This document shows positions 1 to 8,957 of a DNA stretch of 64,000 bases, one piece after another. A model generated the notes under the pieces. The model was not told the origin of the DNA, made no database searches, and saw only the letters and a program-made list of their open reading frames with translations. The stretch's first letter is position 1. Each line of letters begins with the position of its first letter. Source of the stretch: Bacteroides sp. GTDB lineage: Bacteria; Bacteroidota; Bacteroidia; Bacteroidales; P3. The stretch covers positions 17,843 to 81,842 of the forward strand of contig JAMPIH010000011.1 in assembly GCA_023662825.1 (NCBI GenBank). Direction: 5' to 3'. Made by a program: the position numbers and the translations under genes.

Positions 1-1
1 A

Positions 2-148
2 GTGGATCGTCCGTTGATGACCACCTCCCTCAAGGCCGACAAAACGGTCAAGATGGGTATCATCACCGACGTAAAGCAGGAGCTGCGCAAGATGAACGCC
101 CTGAAGATAAACTACTCCAGCGCCAAGGGTAAGGAAAAGGAAAACTAA
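2..148 (+). CDS. exbD: ExbD/TolR-family biopolymer transport protein, C-terminal fragment
   Basis: The reading frame enters from the left edge and gives 48 residues before a TAA. The tail, with the stretch GIITDVKQELRKMNALKINYS, matches the C-terminal end of ExbD/TolR proteins of Bacteroidota. These proteins work in the inner membrane with ExbB and TonB, passing proton-motive force to outer-membrane receptors. The membrane anchor and most of the periplasmic domain lie outside the window, so the start and any neighbouring exbB or tonB cannot be seen. A clear terminator follows 15 bases downstream, so this is the last gene of its transcript. Identification rests on a short conserved tail. Confidence 0.75.
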   Translation: MDRPLMTTSLKADKTVKMGIITDVKQELRKMNALKINYSSAKGKEKEN

Positions 149-163
149 TTTCTCCCTGGCTGA

Positions 164-201
164 TAAAAAAACGGATTGAGATTCTCTCAATCCGTTTTTT
201 T
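164..201 (+). terminator. Rho-independent terminator after exbD
   Basis: A 9-bp stem CGGATTGAG (172-180) and CTCAATCCG (186-194) closes a 5-base loop. It is preceded by a run of A and followed by seven T, so it can also terminate in the other direction. Confidence 0.85.
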
Positions 202-209
202 GTGCCCCT

Positions 210-309
210 CCAAGGGATTTTGGGCGGTAATCTGCTTCGTTGGGCAGCTTCGGATAACTCGGTCGCGTACCAAAGCCCGCCTTGCATCTCACCATCCAAA
301 ATCCCTTGG
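210..309. repeat. 100-bp element bounded by 14-bp perfect inverted repeats
   Basis: CCAAGGGATTTTGG at 210-223 is matched exactly in inverse by CCAAAATCCCTTGG at 296-309, with 72 bases between. Together with the hairpin at 331-358 this occupies most of the gene-free stretch 149-488. No convincing gene is seen in it; one minus-strand frame runs through it without a recognisable protein. It could be a small interspersed palindromic element, but copies elsewhere cannot be checked here. Confidence 0.6.
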
Positions 310-330
310 CCTCATAGTTCCCCCGCCACA

Positions 331-358
331 CGGTAGTGCAAAGCGACTTGCACTACCG
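331..358. repeat. Hairpin with 11-bp stem
   Basis: CGGTAGTGCAA (331-341) pairs with TTGCACTACCG (348-358) across a 6-base loop. No T-run follows on either strand, so it is not an ordinary terminator. Confidence 0.5.
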
Positions 359-395
359 CCGAAAGCTCCGACTGCAGTTCAGGGAAAAAGCATAC

Positions 396-427
396 AAAAA
401 AAGAGAGCCACTTACCCAGCGGCTCTC
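396..427 (-). terminator. Terminator of rpmB
   Basis: On the minus strand GAGAGCC and GGCTCTC (427-421 and 409-403) form a stem followed by seven T (402-396). It lies about 60 bases past the rpmB stop codon. Confidence 0.8.
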
Positions 428-488
428 CAATTATGAAATCAACAAACACAGCTTGGCAACCTTCGTGCCAAACAAATCCAGGATAGGA

Positions 489-728
489 TTACAAACGAAT
501 CAAGCCGTTGGCTTCGGCTTCCAGCAAGCAGGCCATGATGCCTTTCTTGTTGATGTTCTTGATGCCCTTGGCCGAAACACGCAAGGTAATCCAGGCGTCT
601 TCTTCGGGAACATAGAACTTCTTGGTCTGCAAATTGGGGTAAAATTTGCGACGGGTCTTGATGTTGGAGTGGGAAACGTGGTTTCCGCTAATCACCTTCT
701 TTCCGGTTATTTCACAAACTCTCGACAT
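489..728 (-). CDS. rpmB: 50S ribosomal protein L28
   Basis: Encodes 79 residues starting MSRVCEITGKK, a size and N-terminus typical of L28, including the GKKVISGNHVSHSNIKTRRKF segment that contacts 23S rRNA. L28 is a small structural protein of the large ribosomal subunit. A longer frame exists upstream, but the ATG at 726-728 is chosen because L28 begins there and an 8-bp leader hairpin (749-772) sits in front. It lies divergently from purE. rpmG, often next to rpmB, is not seen; a terminator follows instead, so the gene is transcribed alone. Confidence 0.95.
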   Translation of the reverse strand: MSRVCEITGKKVISGNHVSHSNIKTRRKFYPNLQTKKFYVPEEDAWITLRVSAKGIKNINKKGIMACLLEAEANGLIRL

Positions 729-748
729 GACTGTAATGTTTTTTAATT

Positions 749-772
749 GCGCGGCCTTAACAATGGCCGCGC
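749..772 (-). promoter_or_regulatory. GC-rich hairpin in the rpmB leader
   Basis: GCGCGGCC (749-756) and GGCCGCGC (765-772) form a perfect 8-bp stem with an 8-base loop, ending 20 bases before the rpmB ATG. It is followed on the minus strand by an A-rich stretch rather than T, so it is not a terminator. It may be a control site of the ribosomal protein gene, but nothing proves that. Confidence 0.4.
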
Positions 773-874
773 CGCGACCAACCGCCAAAATGGAGTGCAA
801 AGGTCGTATTTTTTTTTCTAACAAACAAGTTTCCTTTTTAAAATTTGTTTCTCGCACAACTCGCTGCAATATCG

Positions 875-882
875 TACCTTTG
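875..882 (+). promoter_or_regulatory. -7 promoter box of purE
   Basis: TACCTTTG fits the Bacteroidota TAnnTTTG box and lies 18 bases before the purE ATG. No well-spaced TTG -33 element is present. Confidence 0.6.
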
Positions 883-900
883 GCATCTCAAACAAAACCT

Positions 901-1443
901 ATGGAAAAGCAACATCCGGCTACCGACCATCCCTTGGTAAGCCTTATCATGGGCAGCACCTCCGACTACCCGATTATGGAAGCTGCCGCCAAATTCCTGA
1001 ACGAACAGCAGGTTCCGTTCGAAATCCTCGCCTTCTCGGCACACAGAACGCCGATGGAAGTGATCGAGTTCGCCCAGAACGCCGAACAAAGAGGCGTGCG
1101 GGTCATCATCGCGGCCGCGGGCATGGCGGCCCACCTGCCGGGCGTGATCGCCGCCCTGACCCCCCTGCCCGTTATCGGGGTGCCCATCAAGTCGAGCATC
1201 GAGGGCATCGACGCCGCCTTCGCCATCCTGCAGATGCCTCCCGGCATTCCGGTGGCCACCGTGGCCATCAACGGAGCGCTGAACGCCGCCATCCTGGCCC
1301 TGCAGATCCTCTCGGTCGGTACCGATGACACGGCGGTATATTACCGAACCAAAGTGATGGCGCACAAAAAGAGCCTGAAAGAAAAAATCAAGAAGGCGAA
1401 CGAAGACCTCAAGAATATGGACTTCGAATACCGGATTAAATAA
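901..1443 (+). CDS. purE: N5-carboxyaminoimidazole ribonucleotide mutase
   Basis: A 180-residue protein with the class I PurE signature: GSTSDYPIM near residue 20, the SAHRTP loop around residue 50, and AAAGMAAHLPGV around residue 75. It moves the carboxyl group of N5-CAIR to give CAIR in de novo purine synthesis. The frame continues upstream, but the ATG at 901 is chosen because it follows the -7 box and gives the normal family length; upstream residues have no resemblance to PurE. A strong terminator follows, so it is monocistronic. purQ lies far away at 46064. Confidence 0.96.
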   Translation: MEKQHPATDHPLVSLIMGSTSDYPIMEAAAKFLNEQQVPFEILAFSAHRTPMEVIEFAQNAEQRGVRVIIAAAGMAAHLPGVIAALTPLPVIGVPIKSSIEGIDAAFAILQMPPGIPVATVAINGALNAAILALQILSVGTDDTAVYYRTKVMAHKKSLKEKIKKANEDLKNMDFEYRIK

Positions 1444-1454
1444 ATTCCTTTCTC

Positions 1455-1489
1455 AAAACGCCCTTGCAAATATCTGCAAGGGCGTTTTT
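1455..1489 (+). terminator. Rho-independent terminator after purE
   Basis: AAAACGCCCTTGCA (1455-1468) pairs with TGCAAGGGCGTTTT (1475-1488), followed by T residues. Confidence 0.9.
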
Positions 1490-1588
1490 CTTGTCATTCA
1501 AGCACAAAAAGGACTTCCGCACTTCGATAAAAACGCGGTTCTTGGATTCTATAAGTAACCCGTGCTGCCATTCAGACGGGTTCACACC

Positions 1589-2437
1589 ATGCGATTGCGT
1601 TTTATACTGCTTCTTGCCTGCGCAGGCCTGCCATTGCCGCTTCCGGCGCAGGACGACTGCCTGCTGCCATTCTCCCTGCAAGCCTCGTTGGGCAAGTCCC
1701 CGCCCCATTCGGCCCTTTCGGGCATCTATCCCGCCCTCGGAAGCATGTATCCGCAGCAAACCCCGCAGCTTGCCTACGGCGCTTACTGCCGTTCAGCCTT
1801 CATCAAGGAAAACGGACATTCCGGCCTGTCGGTGCAGGCCGGAAATAACAAGGACTGCTGGAACCTGCTGTACGATTACCACGGCTATCGGGTGCTGCAC
1901 CGCCAGCAAATCGGGCTCTCTTACGGCCGGAACCTGCTGTCGGGCTTGGGAATAGGTTTGTTTTCGGCACTGCGCCTAAGCAATCCCATCGAAGACCGCA
2001 AGGCGGAGATGCTGCTGGACATCGGGCTTTCAGCGGCTTTCAAACGGGGTATCTGGGCGGTGGCCTTCGACGCCCGGCAAAGCGTTCCGCTGCGTTCCCA
2101 TCTTAAAAAGGAATGGAACCACGCGCTGTGCCTGCGCGTGGGAGCGGGCTGCAACATCTACAGGAACCTGCACATCGGACTGGACATCTACAAAGACCTG
2201 CGCTACCCCCTGCAGGGCGGGCTCAGCTTCGCCTATGCCATCGAGACGCCCCGCAGCCGCGAACAACGCTTTATCGTGTATGCCCAGGCGCGCGTGAATC
2301 CCGCCGCCTACAAACTCGGGCTGGCCTATACGGGCAGGCGCGTGCAGGCCGGCATCAGCGCCTCCTATCAGAATCCGGTGGGCTTCGAGACCTGCGTGGA
2401 AATTACGGTCCATCACCTTTTCGCGCCAAAATCCTGA
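1589..2437 (+). CDS. Putative outer-membrane beta-barrel protein
   Basis: A 282-residue protein from the ATG at 1589, which places a signal peptide (MRLRFILLLACAGLPLPLPAQ) at the N-terminus; the upstream ATG at 1562 would add nine polar residues in front of it. The rest alternates short hydrophobic and polar stretches with many aromatic residues, ending in a strand with VHHLF, as in small outer-membrane barrels. Family not recognised; a PorP/SprF-like role is only a guess. It ends 3 bases before the helix-hairpin-helix gene, so the two are probably cotranscribed. Confidence 0.65.
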   Translation: MRLRFILLLACAGLPLPLPAQDDCLLPFSLQASLGKSPPHSALSGIYPALGSMYPQQTPQLAYGAYCRSAFIKENGHSGLSVQAGNNKDCWNLLYDYHGYRVLHRQQIGLSYGRNLLSGLGIGLFSALRLSNPIEDRKAEMLLDIGLSAAFKRGIWAVAFDARQSVPLRSHLKKEWNHALCLRVGAGCNIYRNLHIGLDIYKDLRYPLQGGLSFAYAIETPRSREQRFIVYAQARVNPAAYKLGLAYTGRRVQAGISASYQNPVGFETCVEITVHHLFAPKS

Positions 2438-2440
2438 GCC

Positions 2441-4444
2441 ATGTCCGGTCTTTTGCTTATCGCCGCCGCTTTCCTATCGGTGAACGCCCCGCCCGACAGC
2501 CTGGGCGCGATGCCGGAAAACGCCGTCCTGCTACAGCAGGAAGACTATCTGGAGGAACTCCTGGAAAACGAACCCGAAGAATATGAGGAACGTCTGGCCG
2601 AAATCCAGCAATACGCCGACCAGCCGCTGAACCTCAACACCGCCACCGAAGACGAACTGCAGAAGCTCGGCATACTGGACGCCTGGCAGATCAAGGCTCT
2701 GCTGTACTACCGCAACAGCTACGGCAATATCGTGCGCATGGAGGAACTGTGCGAGAACGTGGATGGCTTCGACCGGCAGACGCTGAACCGCCTCTTGCCG
2801 TTCGTCTGCCTCGAAAACAGCGGCAATCCGCCTTTGCCGCCCTTCCGGCAAGTAATCGGCAAGGGCAAGCACCAGCTGACGGCGCGTTACGGCAGGGTGC
2901 TTGCAAAAAGCAAGGCCTTTGCCGACGGCAAATACGCCGGTACACCAGACAGCTATTACCTGCGCTACACCTTCAACTACAAGAACCGCATCCAATGGGG
3001 ATTCGCCGCCAGACAGGGCGCAGGCGAGGCCTTTACCCGGCAGGGCTTCGACTTCTATTCGGGCTATCTGGCACTGAAATCTTTCGGAATTGTAAAGAAC
3101 CTTACCGTAGGCACCTACAAGGCGAATTTCGGCTACGGCCTCAACATACATTCGCCCGCCGGATTTTTCGGCGGACTGCAGGCCGAGCTGCTTTGCGGCA
3201 ACGGAAAAGGATTCCGCCCCTACGCCTCCGGCGCCGAATACGGATACCTGCAAGGGGCGGCCCTGCAACTGGCGCTGCCCAAGACCTGGCAGGCGGGGCT
3301 GTTCTATTCCATTGCCCGGCACGACGCGGGGCTGCAAACGGATTCAGCAAGCGGCAAGGCCGATTTCTGGGACTGCATCCAGTCGTTTCCCGAAACCGGA
3401 TATCACCGCACCCAGACCGAGATATTGAACCGAAAGCGCGTGCCGATGCAGGTTTTCGGTCTGTCGGTGGAGAAAGACATCGCCTCCGCACGCATCGGCA
3501 TGATGGCTTCCGGCTATCTGCTGGGCGGCATCTATACGCCCGAACTCCGCAGGGAAACGCTGGCCGGAAAGAATCTTTCGGAGGTGAAGCCCGCACGGGG
3601 CGCCAATCTCTCGGTCTATTACCGCTACCTGCTGCACCGTTTCCATTTTTACGGGGAAGCCGCCCTCTCGCACAGCCTGCAAGGGGCGTTGCTGCAAGGC
3701 ATACAGTTCAAGCCCGCCGAAACCTTTGCCCTGGCCGTCCAATACACCTGGCAGAGCGCCGGATACCACGCCCCCTATGCCACCGTGGGCAACAGGCGCC
3801 CGCCCCGCCCAAGCGTTCCGGGCAAGGAAAAGCATCTGTTTTCCTATCAGGGCAAGGTGTCGCTGCCCGCAAACCTCCGCCTGGAGTTCTCAGGTTCGGA
3901 GCGCGTGGAGAAGAAGGATGCCGGCATGCCGGTGCATTCGGAGGTCTTTACGGGCTCGCTCTATTACGAACCGAGGCGGTTCACGGCCTGCCTGCGCTTC
4001 CGGCTGGACAACAACAAGACCCGGAAAGGAAATTCCATACGCCTGAACGCCGCCTACCGGGCTCCCAACGGATTTTTCGGCGAAAGCCGGCTGGAAATGC
4101 GCGATTTAGGCAAGGGCGTGCTGCTGATGCAGGACGCAGGGTATCAGACGGACAAGGGCGGTTTGCGGATCCGCCTGCGCGTGGCCTTGTTCCACACCGA
4201 GGGCTACGGCCACCGCATCTACGCCTACGAGCCGGACGTGCGCTATTCGGCCTCCGCCCCTGCGCTCTACGGCAAGGGCATGCGGTTATTCATCCTGTTA
4301 AGCAAATCCTTCGGCAAGTTCACCGCCGAAATCAAATACGTCCACACACTGATGGACGGCGTGCAAGCCATCGGCAGCGGCGACAACCAGATACAAGGCT
4401 TCCTGAAACCCGAAATCAAGGTACAGCTGCATTTGCGGCTTTAG
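2441..4444 (+). CDS. Secreted helix-hairpin-helix protein with barrel-like C-terminus
   Basis: A 667-residue protein. After a signal-like N-terminus (MSGLLLIAAAFLSVNA) comes an acidic region, then a ComEA-like helix-hairpin-helix unit at about residues 60-125 (PLNLNTATEDELQKLG). The remaining 500 residues are rich in alternating aromatic strands (YLRYTFNYKNRIQWGFAAR) and look like a beta-barrel. Related proteins are common in Bacteroidota but their job is not established. DNA binding or uptake at the envelope is an inference from the HhH motif. It follows the small barrel gene by 3 bases. Confidence 0.75.
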   Translation: MSGLLLIAAAFLSVNAPPDSLGAMPENAVLLQQEDYLEELLENEPEEYEERLAEIQQYADQPLNLNTATEDELQKLGILDAWQIKALLYYRNSYGNIVRMEELCENVDGFDRQTLNRLLPFVCLENSGNPPLPPFRQVIGKGKHQLTARYGRVLAKSKAFADGKYAGTPDSYYLRYTFNYKNRIQWGFAARQGAGEAFTRQGFDFYSGYLALKSFGIVKNLTVGTYKANFGYGLNIHSPAGFFGGLQAELLCGNGKGFRPYASGAEYGYLQGAALQLALPKTWQAGLFYSIARHDAGLQTDSASGKADFWDCIQSFPETGYHRTQTEILNRKRVPMQVFGLSVEKDIASARIGMMASGYLLGGIYTPELRRETLAGKNLSEVKPARGANLSVYYRYLLHRFHFYGEAALSHSLQGALLQGIQFKPAETFALAVQYTWQSAGYHAPYATVGNRRPPRPSVPGKEKHLFSYQGKVSLPANLRLEFSGSERVEKKDAGMPVHSEVFTGSLYYEPRRFTACLRFRLDNNKTRKGNSIRLNAAYRAPNGFFGESRLEMRDLGKGVLLMQDAGYQTDKGGLRIRLRVALFHTEGYGHRIYAYEPDVRYSASAPALYGKGMRLFILLSKSFGKFTAEIKYVHTLMDGVQAIGSGDNQIQGFLKPEIKVQLHLRL

Positions 4445-4508
4445 AAGGCCGTTTCACGCCCCATATGGATTTTTTACTTACTTTTACGATTCTATAGCCC
4501 ATCCGGAA

Positions 4509-4529
4509 GCCGATGTTCCATCGGTTTTT
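4509..4529 (+). terminator. Small hairpin with T-run before the efflux operon
   Basis: CCGATG (4510-4515), loop TTC, CATCGG (4519-4524), then five T. It may end the upstream transcript or attenuate the efflux operon that starts 46 bases later. Confidence 0.6.
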
Positions 4530-4574
4530 CTGCCATTCCGTCCGGTCAAGAGCGGAAAATACCGGATTAAACCC

Positions 4575-5846
4575 ATGCAGATGCGTTTCAATACCGAGAA
4601 GATAATCCAAGACAGCAAACGACTGTTGTTGAAGAAAGCCGAGAAGTACAAGACCCTTCCGTCCAATACCGCCCGTCGGATCCGACAGGTCACTTTCCGT
4701 CAATGGCTCATATCGCTGCTCGTGGCGGCAGGCATCATCGTGACACTGTATCTCCTGTTCCGCAAGCGCCCCGAACCGGCGCCCCTGCCCACCGTGGCCG
4801 TGAAACCTGTGGAGATAAAGGACATGGAGGTTTACGGCGAATACGTGGGGCGGATCCGCGCCCAGCAGTTCGTGGAAATACGGGCGCGCGTGGAAGGCTA
4901 CTTGGAGAAGATGCTGTTCGATGAAGGCACCTATATCCAGAAGAACCAGCTACTCTTCGTCATCGACCCCAACCTGTACCGAGCGCGCGTGGAAAAGGCC
5001 AAGGCCTCGCTCAACAAGAACAAGGCGCTGGAACAGAAAGCCGAACGCGACCTTGACCGTATCCGCCCCCTCTACGAACAGAACGCCGCCAGCCAGTTGG
5101 ACCTGGACAACGCCATCGCCGCCTACGAAAGCTCCAAGGCCGAGGTGGAAATGAGCAAGGCCGACCTGATCCAGGCCGAGATGGCCCTGGGCTATACCTC
5201 GGTGCGCTCGCCCATCGCCGGCTATATCAGCGAGAGGAACGTGGACATAGGCACTTTGGTGGGACCCGGCGGCAAATCGCTGCTGGCCACCGTGGTGAAG
5301 AGCGACACCATTCTGGTTGATTTCAGCATGACGGGACTCGACTACCTGCGCAGCAAGGAAAGGAACGTGAACCTTGGCCGGCGGGTGGAGGAACGAAAGT
5401 GGAACCCCTACATCACCATCACCCTGCCCGACAACTCCGTGTATCCCTACAGCGGCCTGGTGGATTTCGCCGACCCGCAGGTGGATCCCAAGACAGGCAC
5501 CTTTACCGTACGTGCGGCCATTCCCAATCCCGACCATATCCTGCTGCCCGGCCAGACCACCCGCGTAAGGCTGTTGCTCGACGTGCGCGAAAACGCCATG
5601 GTGGTGCCGCAGAAAGCCCTGATCATCGAGAAGGGCGGCGCATATATCTTTGTGGTGCGTCCCGACAGCGTATGCGAGAAACGCTTTATTGAGATCGGCC
5701 CCGAAATCGGCAATTCCATTATCGTGGAACGCGGCATCGCGCCCACCGAGAATATCGTTACGGAAGGCTACCACAAGCTTACGCACGGCATCCGGGTAAA
5801 AATCGTTTCACCGGAAGAGGAATCTTCCCAAAACGGAAAGAACTGA
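4575..5846 (+). CDS. RND efflux pump periplasmic adaptor subunit
   Basis: A 423-residue membrane fusion protein of the AcrA/MexA type. A basic N-terminus and one membrane segment (WLISLLVAAGIIVTLYLLF, about 43-61) are followed by the biotinyl-lipoyl half motif VEIRARVEGYLEKMLFDEG, a long coiled-coil hairpin (NKNKALEQKAERDLDRIRPL), the second lipoyl half SPIAGYISERNVDIGTLVG, and beta-barrel and membrane-proximal domains (LPGQTTRVRLLL). It bridges the inner-membrane pump and the outer-membrane channel. The extended N-terminal cytoplasmic part is longer than usual. It ends 3 bases before the pump gene, the first gene of a three-gene operon. Confidence 0.92.
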   Translation: MQMRFNTEKIIQDSKRLLLKKAEKYKTLPSNTARRIRQVTFRQWLISLLVAAGIIVTLYLLFRKRPEPAPLPTVAVKPVEIKDMEVYGEYVGRIRAQQFVEIRARVEGYLEKMLFDEGTYIQKNQLLFVIDPNLYRARVEKAKASLNKNKALEQKAERDLDRIRPLYEQNAASQLDLDNAIAAYESSKAEVEMSKADLIQAEMALGYTSVRSPIAGYISERNVDIGTLVGPGGKSLLATVVKSDTILVDFSMTGLDYLRSKERNVNLGRRVEERKWNPYITITLPDNSVYPYSGLVDFADPQVDPKTGTFTVRAAIPNPDHILLPGQTTRVRLLLDVRENAMVVPQKALIIEKGGAYIFVVRPDSVCEKRFIEIGPEIGNSIIVERGIAPTENIVTEGYHKLTHGIRVKIVSPEEESSQNGKN

Positions 5847-5849
5847 CCC

Positions 5850-8800
5850 ATGAAGACAGACTTCTTTATCGACCGGCCTGTCTTCTCGATGGTCATCTCC
5901 ATACTCATCGTGATCGTGGGCGTTATCGGGCTCACGTTGCTGCCCATCGAGCAATACCCCAAGATCGTGCCGCCCACGGTGCGCGTGTCGGCTTCCTATC
6001 CGGGCGCCGATGCCCAGACCGTCACCCAGGCGGTGGCCACCGCCATCGAGCAACAGCTCAACGGAACGCCCGGCATGCTCTACATGGAATCAACCAGCAG
6101 CAATTCGGGCAGCTTCAACGCCGTGATCACCTTCGACATCAACACCGACCCCGACCTGGCGGCCGTGGAGATACAGAATAGGGTCAAGCTGGCCGAGTCC
6201 CGCCTGCCGGCCGAAGTGGTCACCAACGGGCTTTCGGTGGAGAAAGAGGCCTCGAGCAAGCTCATGACCGTGACCCTGCTTTCGAGCGACCCCAAGTTCG
6301 ACGAAATCTACCTGAGCAACTTCGCCACGCTCAACGTATTGGACATGCTGCGCCGCGTGCCGGGAGTGGGGCGGGTCTCCAACGTGGGCAGCCGCTACTA
6401 CGCCATGAAGATATGGGTGCAGCCCGACAAGCTGGCCAATTTCGGGCTCACCGCCAAAGACATACAGGCCGCCATCCGAGACCAGAACCGCGAGTCGGCC
6501 GCCGGCATGCTGGGACAGGCGCCCGTGGAGAACATCGACATCTCCATCCCCATCATCGCCCAAGGCAGGCTTTCCACCGTGGAGGAATTCGAGGATATCG
6601 TGGTGCGGGCGCAGGCCGACGGGGGCATCATCCGCCTCAAGGACGTGGCGCGCGTATCGCTCGAAGCCTCGGTATACACAACCGAGAGCGGCATCAACGG
6701 GGGCAATGCCGCCGTGCTCAACATCAGCACCCTGCCCGGCGCCAACGCCATGGAAGTGGCCAAGTCGGTGCGCAAGGAAATGGAGGAAATCAGCCGGAGC
6801 TTCCCCGAAGGCATCACCTACAGCGTTCCCTTCGACACCACCGTCTATATCGCCGACTCGATCCATCAGGTGTTCAGAACGCTTTTCGAGGCTTTGTTCC
6901 TGGTGATTCTGGTCGTGTTCCTCTCCCTGCAGAACTGGCGCGCCACCCTCATTCCCATCGTGGCCGTACCCATCTCGCTGATCGGAACCTTCGGCGTGAT
7001 GCTCATCTTCGGCTATTCGCTCAACACCATGACCCTGCTGGGGCTTATCCTGGCCATCGGCATCGTGGTGGACGACGCCATCGTGGTGGTCGAAAACGTG
7101 GACCGGGTGATGCACGAAGAAGGCCTTTCGCCCTACGAGGCCACCAAGAAAGCCATGAAGGGATTGAGCGGGGCGCTGATCGCCATGTCGCTGGTGCTTT
7201 GCGCGGTGTTCGTGCCCGTGAGTTTCCTCAGCGGCATCACCGGCCAACTCTACCGCCAGTTCACCGTAACCATCTCGGTGTCGGTAATCATCTCCACCAT
7301 CGTGGCGCTGACCCTGAGCCCCGTCATGTGCTCGCTCTTCCTCAAGCCCTCCGATCCGAACAGGCGCAAGCCCTGGCTGTTCCGCAAGATAAACCGCTGG
7401 CTGGACGGCGGCGCCCGCTCCTACCAAAAGGGCATTTCCTACACCATCGCCCACTCCCGCCGCTTCCTGTGCCTGTTCGTGCTGGTGCTGGCGGGCATCT
7501 GGATCATGCACCGGCTGGCCCCCACCAGTTTTATGTCGAAAGAAGATCAGGGCTATTTCACGGTGGAACTCGAACTGCCCGAAGGCGCCACCATCGAGCG
7601 CACCCGCAGGGTGACCGACCGGGCGGTGGCCTACCTGATGGAGCATCCCGACATCGAATACGTGCTCAACGTCACCGGCTCCAGTCCGCGCATCGGCACC
7701 AGCCAGTCGCGAAGTCAGCTCACGGTGATCCTCAAGCCGTGGAAGTCGCGGCGGGAATCTTCCATCGAGAAGACCATGGAGCAGGTACGGGAACATCTGA
7801 GCCAATATCCCGAAAGCAAGGTGTATCTGAGCAGTCCGCCCATCATTCCCGGACTGGGTTCGTCGGGCGGCGTGGAAATGGTGCTGGAAGCCCGGGGAAG
7901 CACCTCCTACGAACAGTTGAAGGAAGCGGTCGATACCCTGCTGATTCTTGCCGCGCAACGCAAGGAGGTGGGCAGCGTGTCGTCGTCGATGCAGAATTCC
8001 ATCCCGCAGCTTTTCTTCGATGTGGACAGGGACCGTGCCAAACTGCTGGGCGTGCCGGTGGCCGACATCTTCTCCACGCTCAAGACCTTTACCGGCTCGG
8101 CCTACATCAACGACTTCAACCTCTTTAACCGCATCTACCGCGTGGACATGCAGGCGGAGGCGCCCTACCGCATGCACCGAGACAACCTGAACCTTTTCTT
8201 CGTGAAAGGCTCGTCGGGCGCGATGATTCCCGTGTCTAACCTCGGCACTTCCTATTATACGGCAGGGCCCGGCTCGCTTACGCGCTTCAACATGTTCACC
8301 TCCGTTACCGTGCAGGCCGAGGCCGCACAGGGCTACAGCAGCGGACAGGTTATGAGAACCATGCAGGAACTGGTGAAACAGTACCTGCCCGAAGGCGTGG
8401 GCGTGGAATGGAAAGGGCTCTCCTATCAGGAAAACCACGCCGGAGGCAAGACCGGTTTTGTCTTGGCATTGGCCTTCCTGTTCGTGTTCCTGTTTCTGGC
8501 AGCGCAGTACGAAAGCTGGTCGGTACCCGTGGCGGTGCTGCTCTCGCTGCCCATCGGGGTGTTCGGCGCCTACGCCGGCATCACGCTCTGCCGTATGGAG
8601 AACAACGTCTATTTTCAAATCGGATTGGTGATGCTGATCGGCCTGGTAGCCAAGAACGCGATCCTAATCGTGGAATTCGCCAAGGTGGAAGTGGGAAAGG
8701 GGCTTGACCTCGTTTCCGCCGCCCTCAAGGCCGCCAAACTCCGCTTCCGCCCCATCCTGATGACCTCCCTCGCCTTTATTTTAGGGATAGTTCCCCTGGT

Positions 8801-8957
8801 ACTGGCCTCGGGGCCGGGCTCGGAAAGCCGACGGGACATCGGCACGGGCGTTTTCTTCGGCATGCTGGTGGCCGTTTCGGTCGGCATCCTGTTCGTGCCC
8901 TATTTCTTTGTACGGATTTCCCGGATCAAACAAAAACTAAGCCGCCGCAAGTCATGA
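5850..8957 (+). CDS. RND multidrug efflux transporter, HAE1 (AcrB) family
   Basis: A 1035-residue inner-membrane proton antiporter, the usual length. It starts with the typical FFIDRPVFSMVIS segment; the TM4 proton-relay motif GIVVDDAIVVVENVDR is intact, as is GLVAKNAILIVEFA in TM10. Two large periplasmic porter domains lie between TM1-TM2 and TM7-TM8. The family exports drugs, dyes and detergents; this copy's substrate cannot be read from sequence. Its last four bases (ATGA) overlap the start of the outer-membrane channel gene, so translation is coupled. Confidence 0.96.
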   Translation: MKTDFFIDRPVFSMVISILIVIVGVIGLTLLPIEQYPKIVPPTVRVSASYPGADAQTVTQAVATAIEQQLNGTPGMLYMESTSSNSGSFNAVITFDINTDPDLAAVEIQNRVKLAESRLPAEVVTNGLSVEKEASSKLMTVTLLSSDPKFDEIYLSNFATLNVLDMLRRVPGVGRVSNVGSRYYAMKIWVQPDKLANFGLTAKDIQAAIRDQNRESAAGMLGQAPVENIDISIPIIAQGRLSTVEEFEDIVVRAQADGGIIRLKDVARVSLEASVYTTESGINGGNAAVLNISTLPGANAMEVAKSVRKEMEEISRSFPEGITYSVPFDTTVYIADSIHQVFRTLFEALFLVILVVFLSLQNWRATLIPIVAVPISLIGTFGVMLIFGYSLNTMTLLGLILAIGIVVDDAIVVVENVDRVMHEEGLSPYEATKKAMKGLSGALIAMSLVLCAVFVPVSFLSGITGQLYRQFTVTISVSVIISTIVALTLSPVMCSLFLKPSDPNRRKPWLFRKINRWLDGGARSYQKGISYTIAHSRRFLCLFVLVLAGIWIMHRLAPTSFMSKEDQGYFTVELELPEGATIERTRRVTDRAVAYLMEHPDIEYVLNVTGSSPRIGTSQSRSQLTVILKPWKSRRESSIEKTMEQVREHLSQYPESKVYLSSPPIIPGLGSSGGVEMVLEARGSTSYEQLKEAVDTLLILAAQRKEVGSVSSSMQNSIPQLFFDVDRDRAKLLGVPVADIFSTLKTFTGSAYINDFNLFNRIYRVDMQAEAPYRMHRDNLNLFFVKGSSGAMIPVSNLGTSYYTAGPGSLTRFNMFTSVTVQAEAAQGYSSGQVMRTMQELVKQYLPEGVGVEWKGLSYQENHAGGKTGFVLALAFLFVFLFLAAQYESWSVPVAVLLSLPIGVFGAYAGITLCRMENNVYFQIGLVMLIGLVAKNAILIVEFAKVEVGKGLDLVSAALKAAKLRFRPILMTSLAFILGIVPLVLASGPGSESRRDIGTGVFFGMLVAVSVGILFVPYFFVRISRIKQKLSRRKS

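Noticed and set aside
6090..8618. An 842-residue minus-strand frame
   Set aside because: Shadow of the RND pump gene; composition rich in His, Gly and Asp as expected for an antisense frame in GC-rich DNA.
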